Assembly (NCBI RefSeq): GCF_905250085.1
Contig: NZ_CAJNOB010000014.1
Location: 1-35,954 of the forward strand
Direction: 5' to 3'
Origin: Candidatus Methylacidithermus pantelleriae
GTDB lineage: Bacteria > Verrucomicrobiota > Verrucomicrobiia > Methylacidiphilales > Methylacidiphilaceae
Length of the DNA: 35,954 nt
This document shows positions 9,783 through 18,654 of the stretch, piece by piece. Position 1 is the first letter of the stretch. The number at the start of each line of letters is the position of its first letter. The notes under the pieces are model-generated. The model had not been told where the DNA came from, did not search any database, and worked only from the letters and a program-made list of their open reading frames with translations. The position numbers and the translations under genes are program-made.

Positions 9783-10109
9783 ATGATTGCTTCTCCCTTC
9801 CCACCTTCTGACCCAGCACCGGATCCCGCGCCACCACCCTCGCTCTACACCGTTAAATCCGTTGCCCAGGCGCTCGGAATCCATCCGAAACGTGTCTGGT
9901 TTTACTATCGGGCAGGCCTGGTGAGCCACGTGCGTACAACCGAGACGGGCGAACCCCTCTTTGATGACGAGGCCCTCTACTGGTTGAGCCAAATCCATTC
10001 CCTACAAAAAAGTTACCGCGTGAAAAGAGAGGTCCTCCAACTCATTCTCCATCTCCTTCATGAAATCGAGCGCTTAAAGCGGCTGCTTAACCATCGACCT
10101 ATCGAGTAG
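9783..10109 (+). CDS. small MerR-type HTH regulator
   Basis: A 108-residue protein with one winged-helix segment of MerR type: YTVKSVAQALGIHPKRVWFY (about 22-41) followed by RAGLV, then FDDEALYWLSQI and a helical, Leu-rich C-terminus (LQLILHLLHEIERLKRLL) that probably dimerises. The Pro-rich first 20 residues are not conserved-looking. The size is close to short MerR proteins and CbpM-like chaperone modulators, and no Cys-containing metal loop is seen, so it need not control the nearby copper pump. The start is supported by AGGAAAG a few bases ahead of ATG. It is divergent from asd and shares the short intergenic region with it. Confidence 0.75.
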   Translation: MIASPFPPSDPAPDPAPPPSLYTVKSVAQALGIHPKRVWFYYRAGLVSHVRTTETGEPLFDDEALYWLSQIHSLQKSYRVKREVLQLILHLLHEIERLKRLLNHRPIE

Positions 10110-10358
10110 TCAATCTTTCACGGGCCCATCTCTTCTCCTTAGCCCGTTCTCAGCGGCTTTTCACCCGTGCTCGTCGAGGTCCATGACCGGTTCACCAGTC
10201 ACTACCCTCAACCGGCCGCCGCTAGGAGACCGGTCAACGGAAAAACTTTCCGCCAGTCGTATTGAAAAACGGGGAAGCTCAACAACGCTCGAATCTCCGT
10301 CGATTCATCGGCCGCATACACGGCCCGCCTCGCAAGTCTCGTCTTTCCCTTCTGTGAA

Positions 10359-10385
10359 GAACCCGGGGCTAAAGTCGCAGGCTTT
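10359..10385 (-). ncRNA. tnpB terminal hairpin, candidate omega-RNA 3' end and IS right end (copy 1)
   Basis: Read on the minus strand this is AAAGCCTGCGACTTTAGCCC followed by CGGGTTC. It folds into a hairpin of up to about 11 pairs with a few mismatches and aligns with hairpins at 34961-34986 and 28884-28911. It sits just beyond the end of the tnpB remnant, where IS200/IS605 elements carry the right-end hairpin and the 3' end of the TnpB guide RNA. The next bases, TTCAC, resemble the usual right cleavage motif; the guide would start after them. Identity of position and fold is seen; the RNA function is inferred. Confidence 0.55.
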
Positions 10386-11415
10386 ATAATAGCGTGCAGA
10401 GATGGCTGTCCCCCCTGCTCCTACCATAAGGCGTGTCCCGCGCTGTCGGTAACGAAAGCGGCGTCTCGCCAATGCTAGCAAAATTCCGACGTGCGTTCGC
10501 GCCACTCTTCGCCCGGAGACCATAGTGGGGACGCACCGAAACGATGTCCGGAGCGTTTCCCTCGAACTCCACAACACAAATAGCTCCGGCTGGTGGAGGC
10601 TGGATCGACGTGGTCGACGCAGGACGGCAGCTGCCACCATGCTCACCGGTGCCGACGGGGCACACCTGCTTGCGGGCCTTCCTCTGGTTGCGGACGTGCG
10701 TGATGTCTTCCATTCCGATCCTATGGCCTCCGCCTCGATAGCAGCCTGGACGATGACTCTACTCGTTTCGGGATGGATGTGCCGAACGCGGCCGCATTTT
10801 TTTTGGGAGTCCTACGGGAGCTTTTGTCTAGCGCTTTGGCTGCCGTTGGACGGAAGACAACGACACAGGGCAAGGGAGCGATCGCGCTTGCCGCACAACT
10901 TTCCCGCTGCCAAAGACTTTGCCTCTGCTTATCGCGGCGACGTTCTTTTGCCCGACATCTACACCCAGCATGGGGCCGGAGGCCACAGCTTGCCAATCTT
11001 TCGTTTCGACGACGAGGTTTAGATACCACGTCCTGTAGCAAAAGACCCCTTCATGGCGTATGTGCGCTTGTCGAAGCGCACACTGACATCGGCGGAGCGG
11101 ATAGCCGGAACGGGCGCCTCGTTCCTGATGCATCCCCATGTTTTTTCCCCTGTAGGTGCCGCACACCGTAAGAAACAGCATGCAGCACATCTGGGCGCCC
11201 AAAGGCGTTGCCCAGTGCAGCAGGGTGTACGCGCGCTGCTCGTGCAGGGCTACCCTCTTCCAGACGCAATGCTTGCGCATGACCGGATTGACCCGGTTGC
11301 AAGCGTCGCCGTAGGCCGAAGAGAGTGGGGTAAGCGATCTTACTTCTTCCGCCATAACGTCCCGTTGGATCGACACCGTGCCCATCATAACTCATCGCCT
11401 TCGTCGGGTAACATG
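10386..11415 (-). pseudogene. tnpB remnant of IS200/IS605 family (copy 1)
   Basis: RNA-guided nuclease accessory gene, now dead. In pieces and different frames on the minus strand one reads the N-terminal segment CNRVNPVMRKHCVWKRVALH, the RuvC-I segment GVDVGQKNVAAIS near 10960, the RuvC-II-like MEDITHVRNQRKARKQ near 10690, and a terminal PHYGLRAKSGANARRN near 10500 where DxNAA should stand, so the third catalytic Asp is gone. Compared with copy 3, about 110 bases are missing between the Lys-Arg-Thr-Tyr block and the TWYLNLVVET block, with GGGT at both ends, suggesting a microhomology deletion. Several frameshifts separate the pieces. It lies directly downstream of a tnpA remnant in the same orientation. 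Confidence 0.8.
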
Positions 11416-11439
11416 GTAAGAACTCTCGAGCGACCGGCA

Positions 11440-11840
11440 GATACTCTCGGCGCTCCCATTGCCCGCCGTCCCGACGGACTACGAGGGCGACCGAAAGCTC
11501 GTCGCCCCACAGCTGCTTCTTCCGCTCAAAAAAACGGTGGAACCGCCGCCTGGCCGTGACGCCCTTGAGCAGCTTGACGGCATCGGCCACGGCGATGACA
11601 GGCCGAATGGCGACAAAAAGATTCATCCGGCTGGATCTCCTGGGAGATCACAGGCAGGCCACGTTCGGCGCAGATCGCATCTACCATCGTTCCGCTTCCC
11701 CCAGCCACCGCTCCGGTCAACACGTCGGACCAATCCTCCGGACACTGGATCCTTTGGTCGGCCATTGGATCGACGCCATTGCGCTTGGTAATTATATCTC
11801 AACCATCCAGCAGATTGCGCACCCCATAGTGCGCTCCGCC
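11440..11840 (-). pseudogene. tnpA remnant, Y1 (HUH) transposase of IS200/IS605 family (copy 1)
   Basis: Single-stranded DNA transposase remnant. Minus-strand pieces read VDAICAERGLPVISQEIQPD (about 11633-11692), then in another frame LFVAIRPVIAVADAVKLLKG and VTARRRFHRFFERKKQLWGD (about 11500-11620), the typical HUH-to-helix region of TnpA. The HxH metal motif that should join the two pieces (QPDHVHLF) is destroyed: the sequence passes from QPD to a shifted frame with no His pair. The catalytic Tyr region after QLWGD is not readable. The N-terminal part near 11700-11830 is only faintly visible. It heads in the same direction as the tnpB remnant, giving the standard tnpA-tnpB order. Confidence 0.72.
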
Positions 11841-12061
11841 ATTGCTCCCGCGATTTCAATCGCGAGGTTCTTGCTGAAGGTCTATGAATTAAGTGGTCCC
11901 CAAGTAGTTGGGGGTGGGATCGGCAGCGGGATCGCGGGTATGAGGTGCTTGCTTCAGAGGTGATGCTCGATCGCATCCCCATTTACTTCTCCCCGCGGCC
12001 AACGGTTAGCCCGGCCATCGTCGCGTAAGACTCTCTCAAGGGCACGACTGCAAGAGGGTTC

Positions 12062-13453
12062 TTTACAAGGTTTCCGCATCTAAACGAGATTAAACTCGTG
12101 GATTTCACATTCACCGATTTACCCGGCACGTGGCAACATTTCACGACCACGCTCAGCGATGACAACGAGGATATCTTTACCGAAGGCCTGGGCTTCGACC
12201 GCTCGAACATTCGCGGCTGGAAAGCATCAATGCCTCGGACATGTTCGTCATTCCAGATCCCGCCACCGCGTGGATCGACATCTTCAATGCGGAGAAAACT
12301 CTCTCTCATCTGCACCATCGTGGATCCGATCGCCCGCGAGCCTTACGATAGCGATCTCCGCGGCGTGGCAGAAAAAAGCCGAAGCATATCTGAAAAGCAC
12401 AGGCATCGCCGACACCGCGTACTTCGGGCCCGAGGCGGAGTTCTTCATCTTCGACGAGGTGTGATTCAGTTACAATGGTAATGCGTCGTTCCACCACATC
12501 GATAGCGTCGAAGGACATGAGAACAGCGCGCGTGAAGAGTTCCCTAACCTGAGCTACGAAATCCGCCCAAAGGAAGGTTACTTTCCAGCGCCTCCGATGG
12601 ATACGCTACAAGATATCCGCAACGAAATGGCCCTGGAATTGGAAAAGGCCGGCATTGCGGTGGACAAACAACATCACGAAGTCGCCACGGCAGGCCAAGT
12701 CGAGATCGATATCTGGTTCGCTCCGCTAAAACAAATGGCCGACTCGATGCAGTATTATAAATACATCGTTCGCAATGTGGCGCGACGACATAACAAAACC
12801 GTCACGTTCATGCCCAAACCCCTCTTTGCCGATAACGGTTCCGGCATGCATACCCACATTTCGCTCTGGAAAGATGGCAAACCGCTTTTCGCCGGAAACG
12901 GGTACGCGGGGCTGAGCGAAACAGCGCTTTTCTTTATCGACGGAATCTTAAAGCACGCACCACGCCCACTTGTTTTACAAACCCAACCACCCACAGTTTC
13001 AAGCGTCTGGTGCCGGGGTTCGAAGCCCCTGTGAATCTGGCATACTCGGCGCGCAATCGCTCCGCCGCCATTCGGATTCCCACGCATTCTGCCAGCCCGA
13101 AAGCTAAACGAATCGAATTTCGCACGCCGGACGCCTCGGCGAACCCGTACATCGCCTTTTCCATAATGCTTCTCGCCGGATTGGACAGCATTCAAAACCG
13201 CATCGATCCCGGCGATCCGCTAGACAAAAATCTGTGCGAACTGCTGCCTGAAGAACTGGCCCGAATCGCCAGCGTTCCGGATTCATTGCGCAGCGCCATC
13301 GAAGCCCTTCAGGCCGATCACGCGTTCCTGTTGCGCGGCGATGTGTTCAACGAAGACTTCATCGCCAACTGGATCGATATGAAACAAAAAGAATACGACG
13401 CGCTGCGTCTCCGTCCCCACCCCTACGAGTTTGCAATGTATTACGACGTCTGA
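12062..13453 (+). pseudogene. glnA: glutamine synthetase type I, broken
   Basis: ATP-dependent synthesis of glutamine from glutamate and ammonia in intact relatives. Almost the whole GS-I sequence is readable but scattered over frames: [15 protein letters not shown] near the start, [95 protein letters not shown], then [20 protein letters not shown] and the C-terminal [15 protein letters not shown]. Damage: loss of a G near 12219, a CT-repeat contraction near 12300-12307, an extra A in the run at 12372-12377, a TGA at 12462-12464 where CGA (Arg) is expected, and loss of a T near 12973-12976. The first 15 or so residues are also missing. No functional enzyme is expected from this copy. Confidence 0.9.
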
Positions 13454-13589
13454 TGAAAGACCTTTCGCCAGCGCGCGGCCGCGACCCGCCAGCGGCTCGA
13501 ACGGGATAAGTTTTCCCTCTGGCGGACTGCTGTTACTCAAAACGTTTCCAGCTTTCGAAGCGGGCCGAGCGTTTATAAAATTCTTCCGT

Positions 13590-14630
13590 TCACGGGAGGC
13601 GCACAAGTGTCGGGTGAACCCTGGCTCCCTCCACACGGAAAATCAGATAATGATGGAAACCGCCCTTCTCGGGCGGGCCTTCCAGGGGAGCGCCCGCGCC
13701 GCCTGAGACGAGATAGATGGGCGGTTGCTGGGACGGATCGATTCGGTCTGGCGGCGGTGTGGTATCACCGGTCTGCGGGTTATAGTAAAGGTGCTCGTGC
13801 GAGGCGATCACGTAAGAGATGTTGGAGTAATGACTGAACAGCTCCATCAGCTCCTCGGCATTCCTGTGGTTCAACCTCATGTGAGATTCCCTCGGCTTAA
13901 TCGGATGATGCATGAAAACAAAGGTGTGCAACGCTTTGTTGGCATCCAGTTCCCGTCTGAGCCACTGGAATTGCTCTTCACGAATAAAGCCCGGGTCCAA
14001 ATCCAGTTCCCCACCCGCTCCCACTTTCGCATGCGGTGAGCGCTCCGTACCCGGCGGCGGAATCTCTTCCGAATTAAGAAGAATGAACCGGGAATTACCG
14101 TAGCTGAAGGCGCCGTAGATGGGGGCGCGCTGCGGCAGGCCCATGTTCTTTCGGAACAGCACTTCCATCTGCGGGCTGCCGATTTCTCTCCTGTGCTTTT
14201 GGCCTTCGGCAGGAATTCTGACGTCCATCTCGTGATTGCCAGGGGCAAGGAACACCGGAGCTGCCGCCTTGCGCGCCACTTGGAAAAATGCCGCATACTG
14301 TCTCGCGATAACGTTCGGGTCAGCGCTGCTTAGCCCATAGATGGCATCCCCCGTCCAGATGATAAACGCCGGCTTCAAAGCACGCGCGGCGGTAAAAATT
14401 TGCTCCGCTGTGGACGGCAACGGGAGCTCCGGTTTATGCGGCCGGCTGTCGCCCGCAACGATGAAGGAAAAACTTTCCGTCTTGGCCGGTCGCAGAGGGC
14501 CGGTGCCGGGAACCAGCGGCGGCTGCGCCTGCTCAGCTTTTTGACCAGGCGCGCTGGAACAGAAAACCGCCGGCAGCAGTGCCGCTACCGCTTGAACCAG
14601 CCAGCCGAAGCGCAGCTTTTCAGAACGCAA
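13590..14630 (-). CDS. secreted metallophosphoesterase
   Basis: Calcineurin-like phosphoesterase, probably periplasmic, cleaving phosphate esters with a two-metal centre. From the TTG at 14630 the product is 346 residues and begins with a signal peptide (FGWLVQAVAALLPAVFCSSA). Metal-binding motifs appear in order: AGDSR, WTGDAIYG, PGNHEMD, MHHPI and ASHEH. An upstream ATG at 14726 would add 32 residues that destroy the signal peptide; the TTG is preferred because GGAGG lies 8 bases ahead and because translation would then be coupled to the outer-membrane gene, which it overlaps by 11 bases. Purple-acid-phosphatase-like relatives are the nearest by motif. The intact frame contrasts with the broken genes around it. 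Confidence 0.85.
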   Translation of the reverse strand: MRSEKLRFGWLVQAVAALLPAVFCSSAPGQKAEQAQPPLVPGTGPLRPAKTESFSFIVAGDSRPHKPELPLPSTAEQIFTAARALKPAFIIWTGDAIYGLSSADPNVIARQYAAFFQVARKAAAPVFLAPGNHEMDVRIPAEGQKHRREIGSPQMEVLFRKNMGLPQRAPIYGAFSYGNSRFILLNSEEIPPPGTERSPHAKVGAGGELDLDPGFIREEQFQWLRRELDANKALHTFVFMHHPIKPRESHMRLNHRNAEELMELFSHYSNISYVIASHEHLYYNPQTGDTTPPPDRIDPSQQPPIYLVSGGAGAPLEGPPEKGGFHHYLIFRVEGARVHPTLVRLP

Positions 14631-15537
14631 AACCGATTCCTCCCACGCCCATGTGCTCGAACATGTCACCGTAATGAACTGACCAGGGCGAGGTGGGCGC
14701 GTGAGTGGGATAGACGGTCGAACCAAACGTGTAATCGGTGGTGCCGATCGTCAGGAATTTGTACTCCACAAAAAAGTACAAATGGCGAGTGATATCAAAA
14801 CGCAGACCCGCCCGGGCTGTCGCCGCGAATCCCCAATCCGACGCGTTCGGGTTCGAATTAAAATGATTGATCCCTGGCTCGGGCGGAGCCAGCTGAAATG
14901 AGGTGGCTCCCACATTGGAAACAATGGCCGCTCCGACGCCCCCGCCAATGTAAGGATGAACCCGGTAGGGCGTATGTAGCGTTAGAACTAGATTAGGCAT
15001 CAACACCCCAATGTCCATTGGCGCGCGAAAATCAAAGAGGTGCTCCGGAAGGCGCGGCGTAGGGTTATTCAAGAAACCGGTTTGATCTGCGCTCAGGTAA
15101 TAACCCTCAAACTCCAAAGCCGGGAGCAAAGCCCAGCGCGGATCGCCGCCCAGGCGCCATCCCGGCCATTCATACCCGACGTTCAGACCTACCATGAACC
15201 CTGTATTACTTTTTGCGGCTCCGGTCGCCCGCACATCCAGCGGCGGGATAAGAAACGCTGTGCCGCTCTGCACGATCTCATCGTTATCCGATACTGCGCC
15301 ACCGGCAAAAACGCCGGCGTAAAAGCCGCGATTGTTTGTGTAGACTTCCTCCGGTGCCTTTGTTTCCTTGAAATTGCCAGTCGTGTCACCCCCCCATGCA
15401 ACTGAAACCAGAGAGCCGACGCCCAAAAAAGTAGCCAAATACCTTAGGACAACCCTGCCTGCTGCCCACTTTTGAAGTGTTAGAGAGCTGAAAGTGTTCA
15501 TGGTGGGCGTTGTGAGCGGGAAGCGACAGCGTGTCAA
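14620..15537 (-). CDS. outer-membrane beta-barrel protein
   Basis: A 305-residue protein with an N-terminal export signal (about 25-50, ending SVAWGG) and a body of alternating hydrophobic strands: GFYAGVFAGGAVS, TGFMVGLNVGYEWPG, PYIGGGVGAAIV, GFAATARAGLRFDITRHLYF, and a final strand ending GVGGIGFAF with the C-terminal Phe typical of barrel proteins. It resembles small OmpA/OmpW-like porin domains; no peptidoglycan-binding domain is present. The TTG start at 15537 is chosen because AAGGAG lies nine bases ahead; an ATG 12 codons in has no ribosome-binding site. Divergent from the carbonic anhydrase gene with 50 bases between starts, and coupled downstream to the phosphoesterase. Confidence 0.8.
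   Translation of the reverse strand: MTRCRFPLTTPTMNTFSSLTLQKWAAGRVVLRYLATFLGVGSLVSVAWGGDTTGNFKETKAPEEVYTNNRGFYAGVFAGGAVSDNDEIVQSGTAFLIPPLDVRATGAAKSNTGFMVGLNVGYEWPGWRLGGDPRWALLPALEFEGYYLSADQTGFLNNPTPRLPEHLFDFRAPMDIGVLMPNLVLTLHTPYRVHPYIGGGVGAAIVSNVGATSFQLAPPEPGINHFNSNPNASDWGFAATARAGLRFDITRHLYFFVEYKFLTIGTTDYTFGSTVYPTHAPTSPWSVHYGDMFEHMGVGGIGFAF
14639..14643 (-). promoter_or_regulatory. ribosome-binding site fixing the TTG start of the metallophosphoesterase
   Basis: GGAGG on the minus strand, inside the last codons of the outer-membrane gene and eight bases before TTG at 14630-14628. With the 11-base gene overlap it points to coupled translation of the pair. Confidence 0.7.
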
Positions 15538-15546
15538 GCAAAATAT

Positions 15547-15552
15547 CTCCTT
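15547..15552 (-). promoter_or_regulatory. ribosome-binding site fixing the TTG start of the outer-membrane gene
   Basis: AAGGAG on the minus strand, nine bases before TTG at 15537-15535. It is the reason for preferring TTG over the ATG at 15501, which lacks a comparable site. Confidence 0.7.
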
Positions 15553-15587
15553 GACTCAAGTCGCCACAATTCGTTGAGCATGCTACC

Positions 15588-16280
15588 ATGAAAAGGATCG
15601 AGCCAACGTGTTATGTCGTGTTAGCAAGCGTTATCGCTTTGTTTACAGGGCAGTTTGTAAAGGCTGGCGAACCCGGACATTCGCAGCAACCAGGTGTGGC
15701 CCCGGCGGAAGCGATTTCCAAGCTCACAGAGGGCAACTTCCGCTACGCAAGCGGCAACCTTCAACATCCGGGGCAGACTCCGGAGCGCCGGACGGAATTG
15801 GCGAATAGCCAGCATCCTTTCGCCATTATCGTCAGCTGCTCAGATTCGCGGGTGCCGCCCGAGATCGTATTTGATCAGGGTCTGGGGGATTTGTTCGTGC
15901 TTCGGGTGGCAGGCAACGTAATTAACGACGAAAGCCTGGGCAGCATCGAGTATGCCGTCGATCACCTGGGTACGCGACTGATTGTCGTTTTGGGCCATCA
16001 GCGTTGCGGCGCTGTGGAAGCGGCCAAGAAGACGATCGCCGCCAAGCGGAAAGCACCCGGACACATGCAGTCGTTAGTCAAGGCGATCCAACCTGCGGTC
16101 GAAGCCACTGCGAAAGATGACTTGGAGACGACCATCAAGGCAAACGTCAAGCACGTGGTGCAGAGTCTGCGCTCCTCAACACCGGTTCTCAAAGCCAGAG
16201 TAGATTCAGGCGATCTGAAGGTAGCAGGGGCTTATTATAATCTGGATACTGGCGCTGTTACCTTTTTGGACGGAAACTAG
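15588..16280 (+). CDS. beta-class carbonic anhydrase with export signal
   Basis: Zinc enzyme interconverting CO2 and bicarbonate. The 230 residues start with a hydrophobic export segment (YVVLASVIALFTGQFVKA, about 9-26), so a periplasmic location is likely. The zinc ligands and active-site dyad are present: CSDSR (Cys84, Asp86, Arg88) and GHQRC (His137, Cys140), followed by GAVEAA. The frame is open from ATG to TAG, unlike the neighbours on the right. Its start lies 50 bases from that of the divergent outer-membrane gene, so the two promoters must overlap. A periplasmic carbonic anhydrase would suit an organism that fixes or concentrates CO2; that role is inference. Confidence 0.93.
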   Translation: MKRIEPTCYVVLASVIALFTGQFVKAGEPGHSQQPGVAPAEAISKLTEGNFRYASGNLQHPGQTPERRTELANSQHPFAIIVSCSDSRVPPEIVFDQGLGDLFVLRVAGNVINDESLGSIEYAVDHLGTRLIVVLGHQRCGAVEAAKKTIAAKRKAPGHMQSLVKAIQPAVEATAKDDLETTIKANVKHVVQSLRSSTPVLKARVDSGDLKVAGAYYNLDTGAVTFLDGN

Positions 16281-16539
16281 GCAACTCTACACCGTGTGAC
16301 CATTTCCTCTCTTGAAAGTCATCCACCCCAAACTTCGCGAGCTGGCTAGAAGGAATTTTTACGCGACGCAATTTTTTGGACGGACTCCGCGCAAGGCTCT
16401 GCGACCTTGCGCACCCGGGGTAGCGACCCTTTTCTCAACCCCGGCTTGATCGTTCCGCCGCAAAGGCCCACAACACCGGTTTCCCGATCGTGACCGGAAA
16501 TACCGTTTCCGAAAACGACGGAATGGATGAAGATTAAGC

Positions 16540-18651
16540 CTTTCCATAGCGGAGATCGGTTCAGCCGTACGGTTTGAAATTGCGCACGTCTTATTCATGG
16601 ACGTGGTGGGTCATTGGAAGCTTTTGCTGGATGAGCAGCGTGATGCGCAGCGGCGCCTGAGCAAGATCGTGCGCGACACGAAACCGGCGCGCGCAGCAGA
16701 AGCTGCCGGTAATTTGATCTCCATTCCCACAGGTGACAGAATGGCCTTGGTTTTCTTCCACAGTCTGGAAGCGCCCGTTCAATGCGCTCTGGAGATCGCC
16801 CGCGGATTAAAGAAGGAGCCAAACATGCAATTGCGAATGGAGATCCACAGGGGTTCGGTTCATCAGGTTCGCGATGTGAATGACCGGCCGAACGTGGCGG
16901 GCGCGGGCATCAACACCGCGCAGCGTGTCACGGATTGTGGCAATCCGGGACATATTCTTCTCTCCAAGCGCGTCGCCCTGGATCTGGCGCAATCGCGCCG
17001 ATGGCGGGGCCATCTGCACGAGCTGGGGGAATGCCCTGTCAAGCATGGAGTTCCCTTGTCGGTCGTGAATTTTTATTCCCATCAAATCGGCAATCCGCAC
17101 GTGCCGACAAAAATCAGGCTGGCGCAGGCGAAACAGGCGCGTGCGAAGCGGTTGCCGACCACGTGCCGTTTCGTTTAAGCGGCGACCGGGATCAGCGGCC
17201 TTGTCCTCCTCGCTTTTACAGTCACGGCGATCACTTTCGCGCCGTGCCTCTTGAAGCGCACGCTCCAGAAACGACCAACCACCGCCTCCAACGTTCCCGT
17301 CACGGTTACCTCAAGCCCGGCTCCGGAAAAAGTCTTGCGGTTTTGCCATTTGGAAATCTTAGCCGCAATTCGGACAATGCCTTTTTTGCAGATGGCATTT
17401 AGGACGACATCCTGACCAGCCTGGCCAAGATCAAAGGCCTCAAGGTAATCAACCGGTCTTCAATGATGCGGTTTCGTGGCTTTTCCGGGCAAAATTTGCG
17501 CGATATCGGCAAAGCCCTTGGGGTGGCCAACCTGCTGGAAGATAGCGTGCGAAGAGAAGGCGACCGGGTAGTGGTCAACGTTGCAATTGATCGGCACGGC
17601 AACTGATCGCAACTTGCGGGCGAATCGCTACGATCGCACGCTCATCCGATTCGCTCGGGCTGCAAGGCGAATTAGCTGGTGAGATCGCTGACGTTCTACG
17701 GGCAAATCTGACGACCGAGGAAAAGTTCGGGTAACCACCAAGCCGACGCACAGCACGGAAGCATACGTGCTTTACCTGCAGGCAAATCAAATCTCTGAAA
17801 ATCCCGATAGTCTCCTGCAGGATTACAAGACCGCGCGGGAACGCTACTCCCAAGCGATCGCGCTGGACCCAGTTTTCGCCCTTGCGCACGCCCGGCTGGC
17901 GTCCCTGTGCGCGGCGGTATTCCATTTGTACGAGCCCACGGAAGAATGGCGAGACACAGCGCGTTCGGGGGCTGAAACGGCGTTGCATTTTCAACCCAAT
18001 CTGGCGGAGGCGCACCTCGCGCTCGGACAGTGCATCTACTGGATTCATCAGGATCATGGGCGTGCGCTGGAGCGATTCGAGATCGCCTCCTATTTTCGCC
18101 CAACGATAGCGACAGTCTTCGCCTGATTGCAGCCATCAAACGCCGGCAGGGCAAATGGCGCGAAGCACAAGCGGACTATGAAAAGGGGATGGCGATCGAG
18201 CCGGAAAATCCGAACGCCGTTCGCGAGCTTATTTATATCAACACGGGAATGTGCCGCTGGCCAGAGGCGGGACAATGGGCGGGGCATCTGCGCGAAATGG
18301 CCCGGCATTTATCGTGGCCAAAATTCAGAGCGGCTACGTCGATTTCTGGTGAAAAAAACACCAGTTTGTTGGAGTCTTTGCTTTCTCAGGTGTCACCAGC
18401 GTACGATCTTGACGGGGGGTGACCTCGGTGCGCTCGGAAGTAGCGATGCTTAATTGCGATTTCGCTGCAGCCCGCGAGGGCATCGAGGCTTCGTCTGCCA
18501 GCGAACTATCACACACCAATGAGGGCATGACACCGCGCAGTTTCTTCGAGGGCTGCATCGCTCTGGCCCAGGGACTGTGGCAGAAGCCCAAAAGCATTGC
18601 CAATAAGCCCAGCCATCCTTTGAAAACGCGGTACGGGGAGCTCCTCTAAGC
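16540..18651 (+). pseudogene. adenylate/guanylate cyclase-TolB-like-TPR regulator, broken
   Basis: Remains of a large signalling protein: a class III cyclase domain (FMDVVGHWKLLL near 16600, IPTGDRMALVFF, RPNVAGAGINTAQRV), a probable membrane segment near 17200, a TolB-like N-terminal domain (KSLAVLPFGNLSR, FFADGI, LGVANLLEDSVRREGDRV) and TPR repeats (AIALDPVFALAHARLASLCA, NLAEAHLALGQCIYW, KGMAIEPENPNAV). This architecture is common in Verrucomicrobiota and Rhizobiales. Damage: frame change near 17140-17200, TAG at 17400-17402 where CAG (Gln) is expected, further shifts near 17600-17740 and 18100-18420, and a lost 3' end where it meets the truncated ABC ATPase. Upstream, 16281-16539 holds no recognisable gene and the start codon is unclear. 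Confidence 0.85.
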
Positions 18652-18654
18652 GCC

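Noticed and set aside
9735-9783. Operator palindrome between asd and the MerR-like gene
   Set aside because: CCTCAAG and CAAGAG elements are not inverted repeats of each other; no convincing dyad.
10118-10148. Weak hairpin (CACGGGC ... GCCCGT) after the MerR-like gene as a terminator
   Set aside because: Loop of about 16 bases, short stem and no T run.
13015-13035. GGTTCGAAGCCC resembling a tRNA T-arm
   Set aside because: Lies within clearly homologous glnA coding sequence and no acceptor or anticodon stem fits.
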